From Cryptomeria japonica (taxonomy: Eukaryota > Streptophyta > Pinopsida > Cupressales > Cupressaceae), in NCBI RefSeq assembly GCF_030272615.1, contig NC_081407.1:136652897-136716896 (forward strand): a DNA stretch of 64,000 nt, in the 5' to 3' direction. The notes under the pieces were generated by a model that saw nothing but the letters and a program-made list of their open reading frames with translations, searched no databases and was not told where the DNA came from. Positions 10,840-21,304 of this stretch are shown piece by piece (the first letter of the stretch is position 1; every line of letters starts with the position of its first letter). Position numbers and translations under genes: made by a program.

Positions 10840-13050
10840 CTATCCTTGCACTAGCTTTTCATTATCTAGCACATCACTGTATTGACTTTGCATGGATTCC
10901 TCATCACTTTCTATGATGACTTCAAACATATTAATGTCAGGCTCTGCTTGTGGTCTCATAGATTTTTCAAGAGCTTGAGCCACTGCACACTGATGAGGAG
11001 AATGTGGTCCATCACAAGCAATACACCAAGGAGTATTTTCTATATTGTGAATAGTTTTCCCTTTCAAGGGATCTGGTGTGTCTTGACTTTGGGTAATTTT
11101 GGGCTTCTCTATTTGAGGTTTACCATCCTTCCAATTGGTATTATATGGCATATCATGTAATCTAGGGGGTCTATCTTGCCAATTATAATGAGGTTTATCA
11201 TTTTTGTTAACCTTGGCAGTCAAATCTTTCATAGAAGTAACAAATTTCTCTATTTTATCATCCTCTTTAGCAACTTTATTAGGTTGTTGTTTGGTTTCTT
11301 GCCATAATCTACCATCTGTCCTTCTTCCTTATTTTCCAGATGCTTTTCTGTTACTTTCTACGTTTATGGCAATTCTAAAAGCATCTCTCAAGTTATGGAG
11401 ATTTTTATCTCTCAAGATATAGGCCATTTTGGAATCAAATGCATTGTAATATGTATTAAGACACATGTTATCATCTAGCCTCATCACTTGATACAATTTG
11501 TGCATGGCCTTCTGGAATTTGGCATTGAAATCAGTGACCATTTCATTTTCAGATTTTCTAATATTGTTGAACTCATTTAGCATGAAACTCACATTAGTCT
11601 TGTCACCATACTGCTCTTGAAAGCAATTTTTAAAATCTTCCTATGAACCTATGCTATTGATTGGAAGACCTTTGTACCAATCTCTTGCATCATCAACCAG
11701 GGATTGAACAAACAGTTTCATAATAACATCTTCATCTACTATCTCATAATCATTTATTAGATCCCCAAAAGATTTCAGATGTTCCTCAGCACTAATTGCA
11801 TTGTTCCCAGCAAATTTATGGAGTTTGTCTCTTAACTCAGTGGGAACATGATTTGGATATCCCGGGATCCCATCAAAGAACAATTGTCTATATTGTTCTA
11901 AATTGATTGGTCTTCTTTGAAAAGGGGTAATAGAACTATTATTTCCCATGGTCATTTTATATTTTGGGATTGGAGATTGAGGTGCTTGGGTGTACTGTTT
12001 ATTCACAGGTATTTGGTTTACTAAGGCAATATTAGCTTGTACCGCAGGTTGAGTACTGGCCCGAGGAAAGAGAATGTGTTGGGGATTAGGCTTGCTAAGA
12101 TCTTCTGATGGGAATGTAATAGGAGGAGCCTTTAAGTAGTTAATCTTTCTTTTTACTTCCTGGTTCACTGCTTCTAGCTCAGCCTTTTCTAATTCCATTT
12201 GGAGATCTTCTTTTTCCTTCCTCATCCTTTCCATTTCTCTCTCATGTGCTAAAAGCCTATGAGAGATTTCTTCTGTAATTTTAGATTCTATTCCATCATC
12301 TACCCATTTCTGTTGTCCTTTATCTATATTGGCTTTAAGAAGCTGGGAGTCATTAAATACTTCCCTAGTTGGTTGGGCTACTGACTTACAAGCTTGTTTA
12401 GTTTTGGGGATTAGAATTTCTCTAATCACAAGGCCTTCCTCATCACTTTTTTCTTTCTCCTTAGCAAGCATTTCAAGATTAGTTATTTGTCTAAGAAGCC
12501 TATCTCTTTCCATTAGTTTGGCTTTAACTTCCTTCTCCTTATTTGCCTCCTTTTGGGCTCTTAGGGAGATTAGATGATGGACTCTTCTATTTAAATCTTC
12601 AATCTCTTGAGACACTTTATCCTCATCAGGGAAGTTTTCTTCAGAGTCTGATGCATTAACTTGATATATGTCAATCAAACTAATGTTCCCATCAATTGTC
12701 CTAGGAATAGAGTGCCTAATTGCATTTGAACTGGTTCTATCTTTTGCAAAAATACTAACATGAGATAGATCTTGATTTAAAATAGGTGCATCATCAATAT
12801 TTCCAAACAATCCCGAATGGAAACCTAAGATATCATGCTCTGAATCTCTGGACAATGAATTAGACTTTTCATAAATAGGTTGATCAGGCATCTTACCAGT
12901 ATTATTGTTTTTCTGCACCCAAGCAGCATTTGATGGCTCATGCAACACAAATCTTTTCTAGCCTCTCTGTGACTGTTCTGGCAGACCTTCTTGCAAGGTT
13001 TCACGAGGATGTTTCTTCATGAATGATCTCATGTTTTTTGCTCCTTGCAT
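10840..13050 (-). pseudogene. gag: TyA gag (nucleocapsid/capsid polyprotein)
   Basis: The best start is the ATG at 13050, about 100 codons before the first long open block; only a TAG at 12958-12960 separates them. In order the protein has a polar N-terminus, a long coiled coil (about 12250-12560), a capsid-like region typical of retrotransposon gag (EHLKSFGDLINDYEI, VQSLVDDARDWYKGLP) and a zinc knuckle CIACDGPHSPHQC (about 11010). The knuckle spacing is CX2CX3HX4C, one residue shorter than usual; TyB has the same. Further breaks are TAG at 11641-11643, TAA at 11329-11331 and TAG at 10840-10842. All these blocks share one frame with PR, RNase H and RT down to about 8100. Confidence 0.88.
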
Positions 13051-13227
13051 CTCGCTTGTCTTCTTTTTATAAATATTTGTATCTCACAAGGACTGGTTCA
13101 AAAGTAACAGAGTCACCACCCACAAAACTATGGGAATTATGAAAACAAGCAGTCTTATTCACAAACACACAACAATTTTCTTTATAAAACTCAACACAGA
13201 TCTACGTTTATATCTTTATTGTAACTC

Positions 13228-13245
13228 TCCCTAGCAGAGTCGCCA
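13228..13245 (-). other. Second primer-binding-site copy (TyA)
   Basis: The minus strand reads TGGCGACTCTGCTAGGGA, preceded by CACAACAAAAG exactly as at the LTR-proximal site. It resembles the PBS type used by Tat/Ogre-like elements. It lies 105 bp downstream of the first copy. Confidence 0.55.
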
Positions 13246-13332
13246 CTTTTGTTGTGGTGACTCGGATGGGATAATCTCAACCTTATATGAATTAAATCTT
13301 TATTAACCAGAGCCTCTTGATAGTTCATTTGT

Positions 13333-13350
13333 TCCCCAATGGAGTCGCCA
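13333..13350 (-). other. Primer-binding site next to TyA 5' LTR
   Basis: The minus strand reads TGGCGACTCCATTGGGGA, 4 bases after the LTR end CACAACA. The tRNA is probably Arg-type as reported for Tat/Ogre elements; this assignment is from memory of the family. Confidence 0.65.
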
Positions 13351-14191
13351 CTTTTGTTGTGTTCAAAATCTGATTCCCCTTTACATCCTTAAAATAATAT
13401 GGTTAAACTCAGTGCAGAAGAGACATTAAAGATAAGGAAATTCTCAAGACAACATATGACAAGGTTTGATTGAACCTTCTACACTTCGGACTTACTCAAA
13501 GTCCAGGTGGGTATACCTTTGTGAATTGAATTCACACTTTCAAACATAAACTCACATCAAACCAGTCCAGAAAACTAGTGGATCTATTCACCTTGAAATC
13601 AACTGAAAACAAAGAATGGAAATTATACTTAAATTCAGCATTTCGATCAACAAAACATGCAATAAACAACTTCAATCAATACCAGTGCCTTATCCAAGGT
13701 CATAGAGTCATCTAAACTCAAATAAGACTCCTCAAACAAAACATCTTTATGCATCTCGTTGGCTTGGTTTCTATTAATCCTTGTATATGCCTGACACCTA
13801 CAAGAATTCATGCATTCCAAATTAAGCTATGATCATCAAAATTCAAAGTCTCTTCCAAAGAGTTTACTGGTATGAGTGATCCGTGCATCTTTAATTTCCC
13901 TCCTAAAGAGAAAAGCTCACGAACACTTCTACTAAAATTGCTTTGCAATTCCATTCAAATAGAACAACCCTAGATTATTCAGAATGAAAATAGTAAACAA
14001 ATTGTAAACACACTTGAAGACAACACAAAGCTTCACTCAAAACCGATGGTCTGTATATTGATATTAAGTTTCAAGAAATATTACAAGAAGTTTTTGAATA
14101 TTCTCCATTAGACTTGGAAAAGCTCAGATAAATTTCTGTAGCATTTTCTTACAATTCTTTTGCAATCCCTTTTCCTCTAGTCCTCGTATCC

Positions 14192-14198
14192 ATTTATA
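14192..14198 (-). promoter_or_regulatory. Candidate TATA box of TyA 5' LTR
   Basis: The minus strand reads TATAAATGGA about 100 bp after the accessory-gene stop, the same place as in the 3' LTR and in TyB. It would drive the genomic transcript through gag-pol and into the 3' LTR copy of the accessory gene. Confidence 0.45.
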
Positions 14199-14294
14199 AC
14201 AACATGGATGCACAAAGCTTCAGACTTCTCGAGGAGAGTTTGTTACAATCATTTCTTTCAAAATAAAGAGGTTACAAGCTTTTCGCAAAAACAA

Positions 14295-17200
14295 TTACAA
14301 GCTCTTTTTGGCCTCTGCAGTTTCTTCAACAAGCTGTTCAGTTGCAACCTCTTCTACCTTTTCAGGGGTGCTCTCCAACTATTCCGGATCATGGGTGGCA
14401 TATTTAGTTATCCACTCACCATACACCTCTTCTATCGACCATGAGAAATTAATCACTTTATCCTTGGTCTTAGTCAACCTTTTCCAAGAATTTCTCATTT
14501 TGTTGACATCTGAATTGAGAAAACCATAATGTGACTTAATTTTCTCTATCTCTTGTATTGTCAAAACAAAGAAAGAAGCATCGTCTAGATCAATAATTCC
14601 TTTAACTCTTGCTGACAATTTAGCTTCTATCTCCTTAAGCCACATTTGTTTATCCTTTAATTGATCCGGGCTAGCAAAAACTCCTGGGAGCAACTCAAAA
14701 ACTTGATCAGTGTACTCCTTTTTGCACAAATTAACCTTCCTATCAACATTATCCACCTCTGCTGCTAATTGTACTAAGACTTTAGCGACATCAAAAATGG
14801 ATTTGATGATGGGATTGGCCCTTGCTTCATCACAAGATACACACATAAACTCTAAATCTTGCTCCCGAGGCCTCCATTTGTCAAAAATAGGTGTCAAAAT
14901 GGCCTTGTCTCTCTTGAGCTCATTCCATATATCCATAATTTTACCTACATTGTTGTAGAGCAATGAGGCATTTATTGTATCTACAAAACTAGAAATTGTA
15001 GCCCTTACTCTCTCCTCATACTTCTTTGCATATAAGGCCTGAGCCTGTTTCAAGTTTTCTAATTCTTGAGGAGTAATTTCAACCGTTTGAGAGCTGGAGG
15101 GTGCTGGAGATGGTGGAAACTCAATGATAGGGCTAGTAGGTGGAGGTCTTGTAGGAGAAGAGGAGATCATCAATGTTGAAGACTCACCTTGATGGTATTG
15201 TCCAGTCAACTGGCTCTGCAGCTTGACAATGATGCTATCCTTACCTGTTACCTCCTCCTTGGCATTGTTATAGGCCTTCAAAACTGTTTCCAACTTGACT
15301 TGGAGGGCCTCTTTCTCTGTGGCTTCCTTCTCTGCTACTACAACACTACATTTTACAGTCTCTAACACAGTGCTAGCAGCCTCCACTACCCCTATACTCT
15401 GCACTCTCTTCACCATCATCCCACCAAGGTAACTTGACCCTGGGGTGTCTTTGTTTTTCTTACTCTCATTTCTCTTGAGAGACCACATGATGAGTGCAAC
15501 ATTATCCTTATTGAAAGTAATCCCCTCCATGGGTTTAGTATCTTTTCTCACTACATCTAGTACCAGGGCGTCTGCTATATCCCATTCGGGTAAAATAAGC
15601 ACTCCAGCTTGTGCTACCATATCTCTTCCCTGCTCAGGGGTGATGGTTTTGAATTCTTCCATCATCTCTTGCTTTATTTCCTCTTCTACCAAGGTGGGAT
15701 CTTTATTAGGCTGCTCAACCTTTCTCTTTTCACATCTAGCATTATATTTATCTATGTGTTGTTTCCATATAAACTGCATAAATGCTTCTGATGTGACAAA
15801 ATTGTTATCAGCTAAGAAGGCATCACTTGCCTACTTTATCTCAAGATCCCACTCTTGGCCTTTGAGTTCAGTGGTAGTGATATCCATTTTAGCAGCAATG
15901 GGTTCTTCTGACATTCTTTCCTCCACTTCATCATAAGTGTAGGCAATTTCCCCTAGACTACCTAACTGTAGGAGTTGCTCAGCTGGGGCTTGCTCATTTC
16001 CTATATGGATAGGGAATTGGGATGGGGAATACAAAGGTGTATCTGATTGTACTTCTTTCCCCACCCTTTTCTTTTTTGGGTTTTCTCGGATTTCAATGAC
16101 ATTTTGTATCTTCCTCTTTCCTTTGGAGGTAGAGGGCTCCCCTGTTGTAGGCATCAACACACTATAACTGGATTTCTTATGCAGTGTATAATCACCAGAA
16201 GGGATTGCTTTGCTGGAAGTTGACCTACTTAGGATCATTCTTGCCTTCCTAGGGTTGCTTTTGATTATAGCTTCCCTCCTCTCCTTCAGGGTCTACATCA
16301 CATCTTCAAAGCAAACAATCAAAAACTTTATTTTCTCCTCTAGAGGGAAAAAGCTAGACAATGGGTCATAGTTAGCATCAAACTGATGCACAAAATTCAA
16401 GGCTTTCTTATAAGCCACCCACTTCTCTTTCCTTAGCTCTTGCTCATCTAGATCAAACTCATTTCTGATGAGGTCTTTAGGAAACTGGAATTGATGAGGC
16501 TTACCTCTGCATGCTACCTTCTTTCTAAACATACCATTGAAGAAGTCTTGTGGATCAGCACACCTGTACACTGCAGTGGACAAATGATAAGGCTTGAGGA
16601 AATCCTTAAAGCAATTCCAGCCTCCCTTTGTTATTACAAATTGGTGGGCTATGGTAGCTGTAGGGAAAATAGTCCCTTTACCCCTGCCTATCAACTCTGC
16701 CTCTTGTAAACCACCGATTTGTCTAAGGATCTCTGCAATTCCCACTTTGAGAGGGACCTGGTAAGGTAGCAAAAATGGGGTGCCTCTGAAACGAAACACT
16801 CTGAAAACTATGGAGACTAGATACAAGTAAATGTCACCCTAGTTATGAACAATTTTTATGTTCTTTGCGAATTCTTTTGGTCTTATGAATTCCAGAAGAA
16901 CTTTGGGGATTCTTGGGTTCTCTGAATAGAGGAGAGTCCTGATCTTGGATGCAAAGTATTTGTCAAACTTCAAGAAATTGGCATCCTCTCTATCCCATGA
17001 TAACACAATACTCCATAATTGTACTGACATTTTTTCTCCTTCTTTCTCCTTAACAAGGTCCAGTCCACTGGCAAAGTAATCACCACCTTTGAAGAGAAAA
17101 AGATGCATCAGGAGTGAGTACCATCTGAAAGGCCTATCCACCTTTCCATTCTTGATTCCTATTAACCATCCATGGATAACATCAGCAATAAAAGAGGCAT

Positions 17201-17936
17201 AATCAAATGTAATTGCAAGAGAAGGATTCAAAATCTGAGCAATTATTAACAAGTAATGATTTGGCATATTTGCTTCAGCATCTTCTCCCAAAACTTGGCA
17301 ATGTGCCCAATACATTCCTTTAGCCCTCAGGGTGAACATACTTAATGAAAAGGGCTCTTGTGTGTTGGGTCCTACAACTATTAACCCTCCTATCTTCACA
17401 AAAAACTCCTTGAGAGGCCCATTCCTGAGATGACTCTTCTGTGCACCATAAATTTGGGCTAATGATGTGAAATTTATAAGTTCTAGAAAATTGGAGAACT
17501 CATTAATCCCAAAAGCTTTCCTGAATTCTTCAGCATTAATCTCAACAAGGGTTTTCCCATTTATATCCCAAATGCTTCTTGTGACTGGATCATAGTTGAG
17601 TGCAATTTGGGTCAGCAAATCTATGTCCATAAATACCCTTGGGACTACCAATTTTCCAACATCTAATTCCCAAATGCTGTTTTGTGGAGCCAGAGAATTT
17701 TTCATTGCAAATCCAATCTTAAATAACCCCAACCCAGGCAATCCAACCTATGGGTCTCTCAACCAGTTACCCTTGTCATACAGTCCTTCTCTTATCTTTA
17801 AACAGGGAGCTCTAGGCACTAATTCTTTTGCCTTTGATGCCTGATTAGTTGACAACATCAACTGTTCTAAAAAATCATCACAAACACTCCTTTCTGAATA
17901 GTTAACTTTACCACAAAATTCTCTTTTAGGAGCCAT
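14295..17936 (-). pseudogene. LTR-encoded accessory protein, 5' LTR copy (length intact, five TAG stops)
   Basis: From the ATG at 17936 to the TAA at 14295 is exactly 1214 codons in one frame, interrupted only by TAG codons at 17748, 16839, 16293, 15831 and 14379. Known family: none recognised. Residues 1-30 match the TyB start (FCGKVNYSERSVCDDFLEQL region). About 65-420 form a conserved domain (WELDVGKLVV, FMDIDLLTQIALNYDPVTRS, EEFRKAFGINEF, MYWAHCQVLGEDAEANMPNH, RWYSLLMHLF). About 560-600 hold a basic stretch PKKKRVGKE that looks like a nuclear signal. About 760-900 hold a coiled coil and a Pro/Ser-rich linker. The C-terminus is a Lys/Glu-rich helical tail. It has no membrane segment, so it is not env-like. 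Plant mobile-domain or transposase_32-type accessory proteins are possible distant relatives, but this is unverified. Confidence 0.85.
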
Positions 17937-18588
17937 TTTGAAAACATAAGAAATGAATACCACTCTTAAACAATTCTATGACGAATCAATTATCTTATCT
18001 AAAACACTACACAGGAATTGCTACACAAGAATACGAGAGAACCTATTCTTCACTTGAAGGAATTTGCTCTGTAACTGAACCGACTTGCTCTATACCTGAA
18101 GAAAATAACTCTGCATCCACTCTTCTACAAAATTCTTTAAAAGATATATTCACCCGGTTGATAGGAAATCAAATATTGTACTCAGGGTCTTAACTACAAC
18201 ATTGATTCTGCATGCTTCGGTGGTCCCTTCAAAATTGAATTCATATGAGAATTCATATTTTTCACTCCAACGGGTCACAACGTTCCTGCAGGTGTTTCAT
18301 TTTTCTCTTTCGCAACTTCGCGAAGCATAACTATCGGGCAGCTTGATCCTGCGAAATAGCGCCGACTGTCTGATCAAAAGAAACTTGATCGAGTGTTAGA
18401 TTAACTAACAGCTTTGTCTCTGCATTGGGTCCCGCTTTTCTACTGGCTAATGATACCACGTGGCACCCAACCATTGGCCTTGAAATTTCCTTTGCATTCC
18501 ACTTGATATTGGCCGCGTGTCTTTCTTTTATACCACCGGTTCCACCTTGGTGGACCCACAACTTTCTTCTAAGACCACGTGTTGCCGG

Positions 18589-19145
18589 ACACGTGGACGA
18601 CTCTCATTCACTTTCGCTATTTCATGGGGTATAAAGAACGAGCACCTTACCCTTGTGAAATAGCATGGGCAATCAGATCATCTTTTAAGTGATCAGCATT
18701 TAACCATCTAAAAAGGCTTTTGGGAGGGGTGGGCCCGCTGACTCACTGTGAACACCTAGCGTCCAGTCATCTGCATCGCTGACATGTCACTTTTTTATAT
18801 GCCGAAAGAAAACCACAGGGCCCCAACAAACTCTTGACAACTGTATCCTCTAGGTCCTCCATTATGACATGTGGACGGTTCTCATTCACTCTCGCTATTT
18901 CGTGGGGTATAAAGAATGAGCACCTTACCCTTGAGAAATAGCATGGGCTGTCAGATCATCTTTTAAGTGATCGGCGTTTAACCATCTGAAAAAGGCTTTC
19001 GGAAGGGGTGGGCCTGCTGACTCACTATGAACACCTAACATCCAGTCATCTACATCGTTGACATGTCATTTTTTCATTTGCTGAGAGAAAGCCACTGGGC
19101 TCCAGTAAATTATTGACAACTGTACTCGCCAGGTCATCTCCTAAC
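18589..19145. repeat. 278-bp tandem duplication in TyA U3 (5' LTR)
   Basis: This is the counterpart of 5040-5595. CTCTCATTCACT at 18601 recurs at 18879. Each unit carries an inverted repeat GCTATTTC...GAAATAGC (18616-18664 and 18894-18942) with an inner GGGTA/TACCC stem around TATAAAGAA on the plus strand. Confidence 0.8.
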
Positions 19146-19682
19146 TGTGACCTGACTCACCTCTAGGGCCTGCCTTTTAGCCTTTAATCTTGACCCGCTG
19201 ACTGTTATGACTTGTGTCGTGTGCCACCATTTTACTTGCCATCAACTAGCTAGACCGTCTATGTGGCATGCCATGTTATTTTTGCAACTTCACTGGTTTT
19301 AAACTACGTGCAACTTCGCCTAGCGAAATAGCGAAAGTCGTAGATCCATCTGCGAGATGCGCACTAGTTACTGGACCCGACAACTTTAAGAGAAAAACAT
19401 ATAAGGCATAAATTTTTTGATTAATTGACATAACCGCCTAGGCAAACAACAAGGGGGGACACTTCCTATGACCCCATGACCCATTATTTAAGTGAATAAA
19501 GTAACGAAAGATTAGAAACCAGAGGGTTTAAAACAAACACAAGAGGATCTAAAATAAAAAACCCTTAAACCCTTGAGGTCTAAAACAAAGTTGAAGCATT
19601 TGATACTGCATCCTATTCAAAAATTCAACAAACCATAGCCAATCATGGGAAAAGAAAAACCCATTTTTAACCAGTGATAACA

Positions 19683-21304
19683 CATAGCGGGCCTTACTAA
19701 ATGAAGGTGTTGGAAATGGACCTGCTACATCGCTGTGAACAAGTTGAAGAACTTCCAAAGCTCTCCAAGTATTCCCCTTATCAAACTTCTCTTCGGGATG
19801 CTTTCCCATGGAACAACATGAACATACACCCTCTGAAAAACTGATTCGAGGTAGACCTGTGACCATGTCTTTAGGGCTAAGCTACTGAAGATAGCGATAG
19901 TTGAGGTGACCAAACCGCTCATGCCATAGCTTACTTTCTGAATTTGAATGAGTAAGCAAGGCCCTAGAAGGTGAACTTGGCACAAAGTGGGAGAATGAAT
20001 AAAGCCTTGAGTTGTCATTGACTTGTCACACTGCTACCAAGGCATCATCATCAAGTTCCTTTACCACAACTGAATTTGGTGTAAACTCAACCTTTTTCCC
20101 ATTCCCATAGTGAGTGATTTGGTAGATGGAGAGAAGGTTGGTAGACAAGTTAGGAACATAGAGAACATTTTCAAATGTTCCATCATCCATGTCAACTGAA
20201 CCTTTCCCTTCAACCTCTACTTGTGTGTCATCACCTATGTAAATGTGAGGTACCTTAGATGGCTGCAATGAAGAAAATTGCTCCTTTGTAGAACCCATGT
20301 GATATGAGGCACCCGAGTCAAGTATCCATTGCTGTGAAGAACCTGTTGTAGCCACAAATGCTTGCCCTTTTCCCTTAGATTGTGAATCCTTCTTTGTGTA
20401 GGTGGATGGCAAGTTGATGTTGTTTTTCTTGAGAAGATTGGTTAACTCATCAACTTGCTTTGCATGGCATCGATGCTCATCATGACCATACTTCTTGCAA
20501 TATGCACAAGTTGGTTTATCCTTCTTAGGTGGTGTCCCCTTCTTGGAAGAGGATGAAAAATCGCCTTGTGATGGAGAGGATGATTGTCCTTTTTCCTGGT
20601 GTGGCTTAGACTTGGATTGCTTCTTCTTCTTGTTGGAATCTTTGCCTTGACTTCCTTGATTCCCTTGATTAGCCACCAAAGCCTTGGACTTTGAAGACTT
20701 GAGAAACCCCATGTTCAACAACTTAGATTGTTCCAATATTAACATTTCTGTGAAAGCATCAAATGAAGGCATAACATAAGAACTCCCCACTGTCAAACGA
20801 TGAGTTTGGAAGCTAGACACAAATGCTGCATATTCTGGTGCAAGCTTGTCTAACAAGTTGAATATCAACTGAGCATCCTTTTTGTCAATTCCACAATCCT
20901 TAAGCTTTGCTCTTAGCTCATTTGCTTTGGTGACATAATCTTGGATTGTATCAAAACTCTTGGGATCTAAGTTGGTGAGCTCATTGTCAATCTGATAGCC
21001 TCTGATTTCATCAACTTGTCCATACAATTTCTGAAACATATCCCAAGCCTCCTTGATTGTTTTACACTTCTCAATGTGAAAAATGAGGTCATCTAATACA
21101 TACTTGCGTAAGGTTCCAAGAGCCATGCAATTCTTTGTGAGCCATTCTAATTGAGCAATTGGATCAGCCTTAGGATCAGGTGGTGTTGTTATTGTTCCAT
21201 CTATGTAGTGTGTGAGACCCTTTTTCCATTAATTTACTCCATACTTTAATTTTCCATGATGTATAATTATGTGGAGTTAAAGGTGGAAATTTATTAGGAC
21301 TCAT
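19683..21304 (-). pseudogene. gag-pol: Cop1 gag-protease-integrase N-terminus
   Basis: The likely start is the ATG at 21304, with a shift near 21232 before the long frame at 21126. Blocks are YTSWKIKVWSKLMEKG, YVLDDLIFHIEKCKTIKEAWDMF, a zinc knuckle CAYCKKYGHDEHRC (canonical CX2CX4HX4C, about 20500), protease QWILDSGASYHMG (about 20310), pre-integrase (KLWHERFGHLNYRYL) and the HHCC finger Cys pair. A TGA near 20024 and a TAG near 19886 lie in the same frame. The frame stops at the TyA junction inside the integrase (SFSKARYV). The long frame was probably open recently. Confidence 0.9.

Larger units (their letters stand above)
13051..13354 (-). other. TyA 5' untranslated leader
   Basis: About 300 bp lie between LTR and gag. 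They contain the two PBS-like sequences and otherwise unstructured AT-rich sequence. No other feature is seen. Confidence 0.5.
1..19682 (-). mobile_element. TyA: giant minus-strand Ty3-type LTR retrotransposon (3' end beyond window)
   Basis: Positions 1-6111 and 13532-19682 are a long direct repeat. Both copies end at the same sequence, which reads TGTTATCACTGG on the minus strand. They flank an internal region (6112-13354) with gag, PR, RNase H, RT and integrase on the minus strand. The 5' LTR begins exactly where the Copia reading frame of Cop1 breaks (19682/19683) and ends next to a tRNA-type primer-binding site. The 3' LTR lacks about 177 bp, so the complete element would be near 19.9 kb. 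The target-site duplication cannot be tested because the other flank is outside the window. The two LTRs differ patchily, by several percent in places, so the insertion is not recent. Confidence 0.93.
13355..19682 (-). repeat. TyA 5' LTR (6328 bp, carries accessory gene in U3)
   Basis: In element orientation it begins TGTTATCACTGG at 19682, directly at the break in the Cop1 reading frame, and ends ACACAACA at 13355, 4 bases before a PBS. The ends share a TGTT/AACA inverted repeat. The LTR holds a 1.75-kb non-coding U3 head, the 1213-residue accessory frame, a TATA-like site at 14198-14192, and about 0.85 kb of R/U5 (13355-14190) in which no gene is seen. The end could be 13250 instead if the distal PBS copy is the functional one. 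Confidence 0.9.
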
